NCBI RefSeq assembly: GCF_029227915.1
Contig: NC_079884.1
Location: forward strand, 11,222,001 to 11,286,000
Length of the DNA: 64,000 nucleotides
Reading direction: 5' to 3'
From: Hydractinia symbiolongicarpus
Taxonomy: Eukaryota; Cnidaria; Hydrozoa; Anthoathecata; Hydractiniidae
In this document: positions 63,781-64,000 of the stretch, piece by piece
Numbering within the stretch: the stretch's first letter is position 1
How the letters are laid out: every line of letters starts with the position of its first letter
Notes under the pieces: generated by a model
What the model saw: the letters and a program-made list of their open reading frames with translations, nothing else
What the model was told of the DNA's origin: nothing
The model's database searches: none
Made by a program: the position numbers and the translations under genes

Positions 63781-64000
63781 ATGATAAACCATGGTGGATA
63801 GAAGCACACTTAACAAAAGTATGATAAACCATGGTGGATATAAGCATACGCAACAAAAGTATGATAAACCATGCTGGATATAAGCAGACGTAACAAAAGT
63901 ATAATAAACCATGCTGGATATAAGCAGACGTAACAAAAGTATAATAAACCATGGTGGATATAAGCACATGTAACAAAAGTATGATAAACCATGGTGGATA
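63781..64000. repeat. 40-bp tandem repeat running off the window end
   Basis: Five and a half copies of a 40-bp unit beginning ATGATAAACCATGGTGGATA, each starting exactly 40 bases after the last (63781, 63821, 63861, 63901, 63941, 63981). The array continues past base 64000. All three minus-strand frames stay open because the unit lacks stop codons on that strand. Confidence 0.95.

Larger units (their letters stand above)
58630..64000. other. Upstream of GPCR; largely non-coding, repeat-bearing
   Basis: Contains a 10-bp tandem repeat (58805-58877), CAA-rich low complexity (about 59490-59660), a MITE-like inverted repeat (61113-61248), a possible orphan exon (60101-60235, minus) and a 40-bp tandem array at the window edge. 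The remainder is AT-rich with no supported gene. Confidence 0.5.

Noticed and set aside
58801-64000. CRISPR-like appearance of the tandem arrays
   Set aside because: Repeats are head-to-tail without unique spacers, and the window is eukaryotic.

Overview
The window looks like nuclear DNA of an animal. It is AT-rich, genes have many short GT-AG-spliced exons, and the recognisable families are metazoan: TTK/Mps1, CCNB1IP1/HEI10, ELAV-like and an aminergic-type GPCR. Compact genes, abundant palindromic MITE-like repeats, and a secreted PA14-like protein suggest a cnidarian, perhaps a hydrozoan. That placement is inference and rests on no database search.

Layout. A TTK/Mps1 spindle-checkpoint kinase gene is on the minus strand (1822-10104). 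Divergent from it, on the plus strand, lies a 12-exon gene (13310-21722) whose 401-residue product joins a degenerate class III nucleotidyl-cyclase-like domain to two LIM domains. Next come CCNB1IP1/HEI10 (23297-29822, 11 coding exons including one of 16 nt), a three-RRM ELAV-like gene (34269-37030), a secreted PA14-like, His/Glu-rich 1106-residue protein (42774-48398), a single-exon LRR/EF-hand protein (50211-51650), and a small multipass membrane protein (53313-53849). A single-exon aminergic-type GPCR is on the minus strand (56929-58629). The last 5.4 kb holds mostly simple and tandem repeats.

The genes form no operon and no clear functional cluster, although TTK and HEI10 both act in chromosome segregation or meiosis. 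I assembled exon models by hand from splice sites, reading-frame phase and family similarity. All junctions given keep the frame open.

The most unusual findings are four. (1) The pseudo-cyclase/LIM fusion has lost the metal-binding and transition-state residues of the cyclase. (2) A TTK splice donor lies inside a 22-bp tandem repeat, giving several donor-like sites in a row. (3) A 16-nt micro-exon supplies zinc ligands of the HEI10 RING. (4) An ELAV acceptor is immediately followed by a consensus donor, giving the layout of a recursive splice site.
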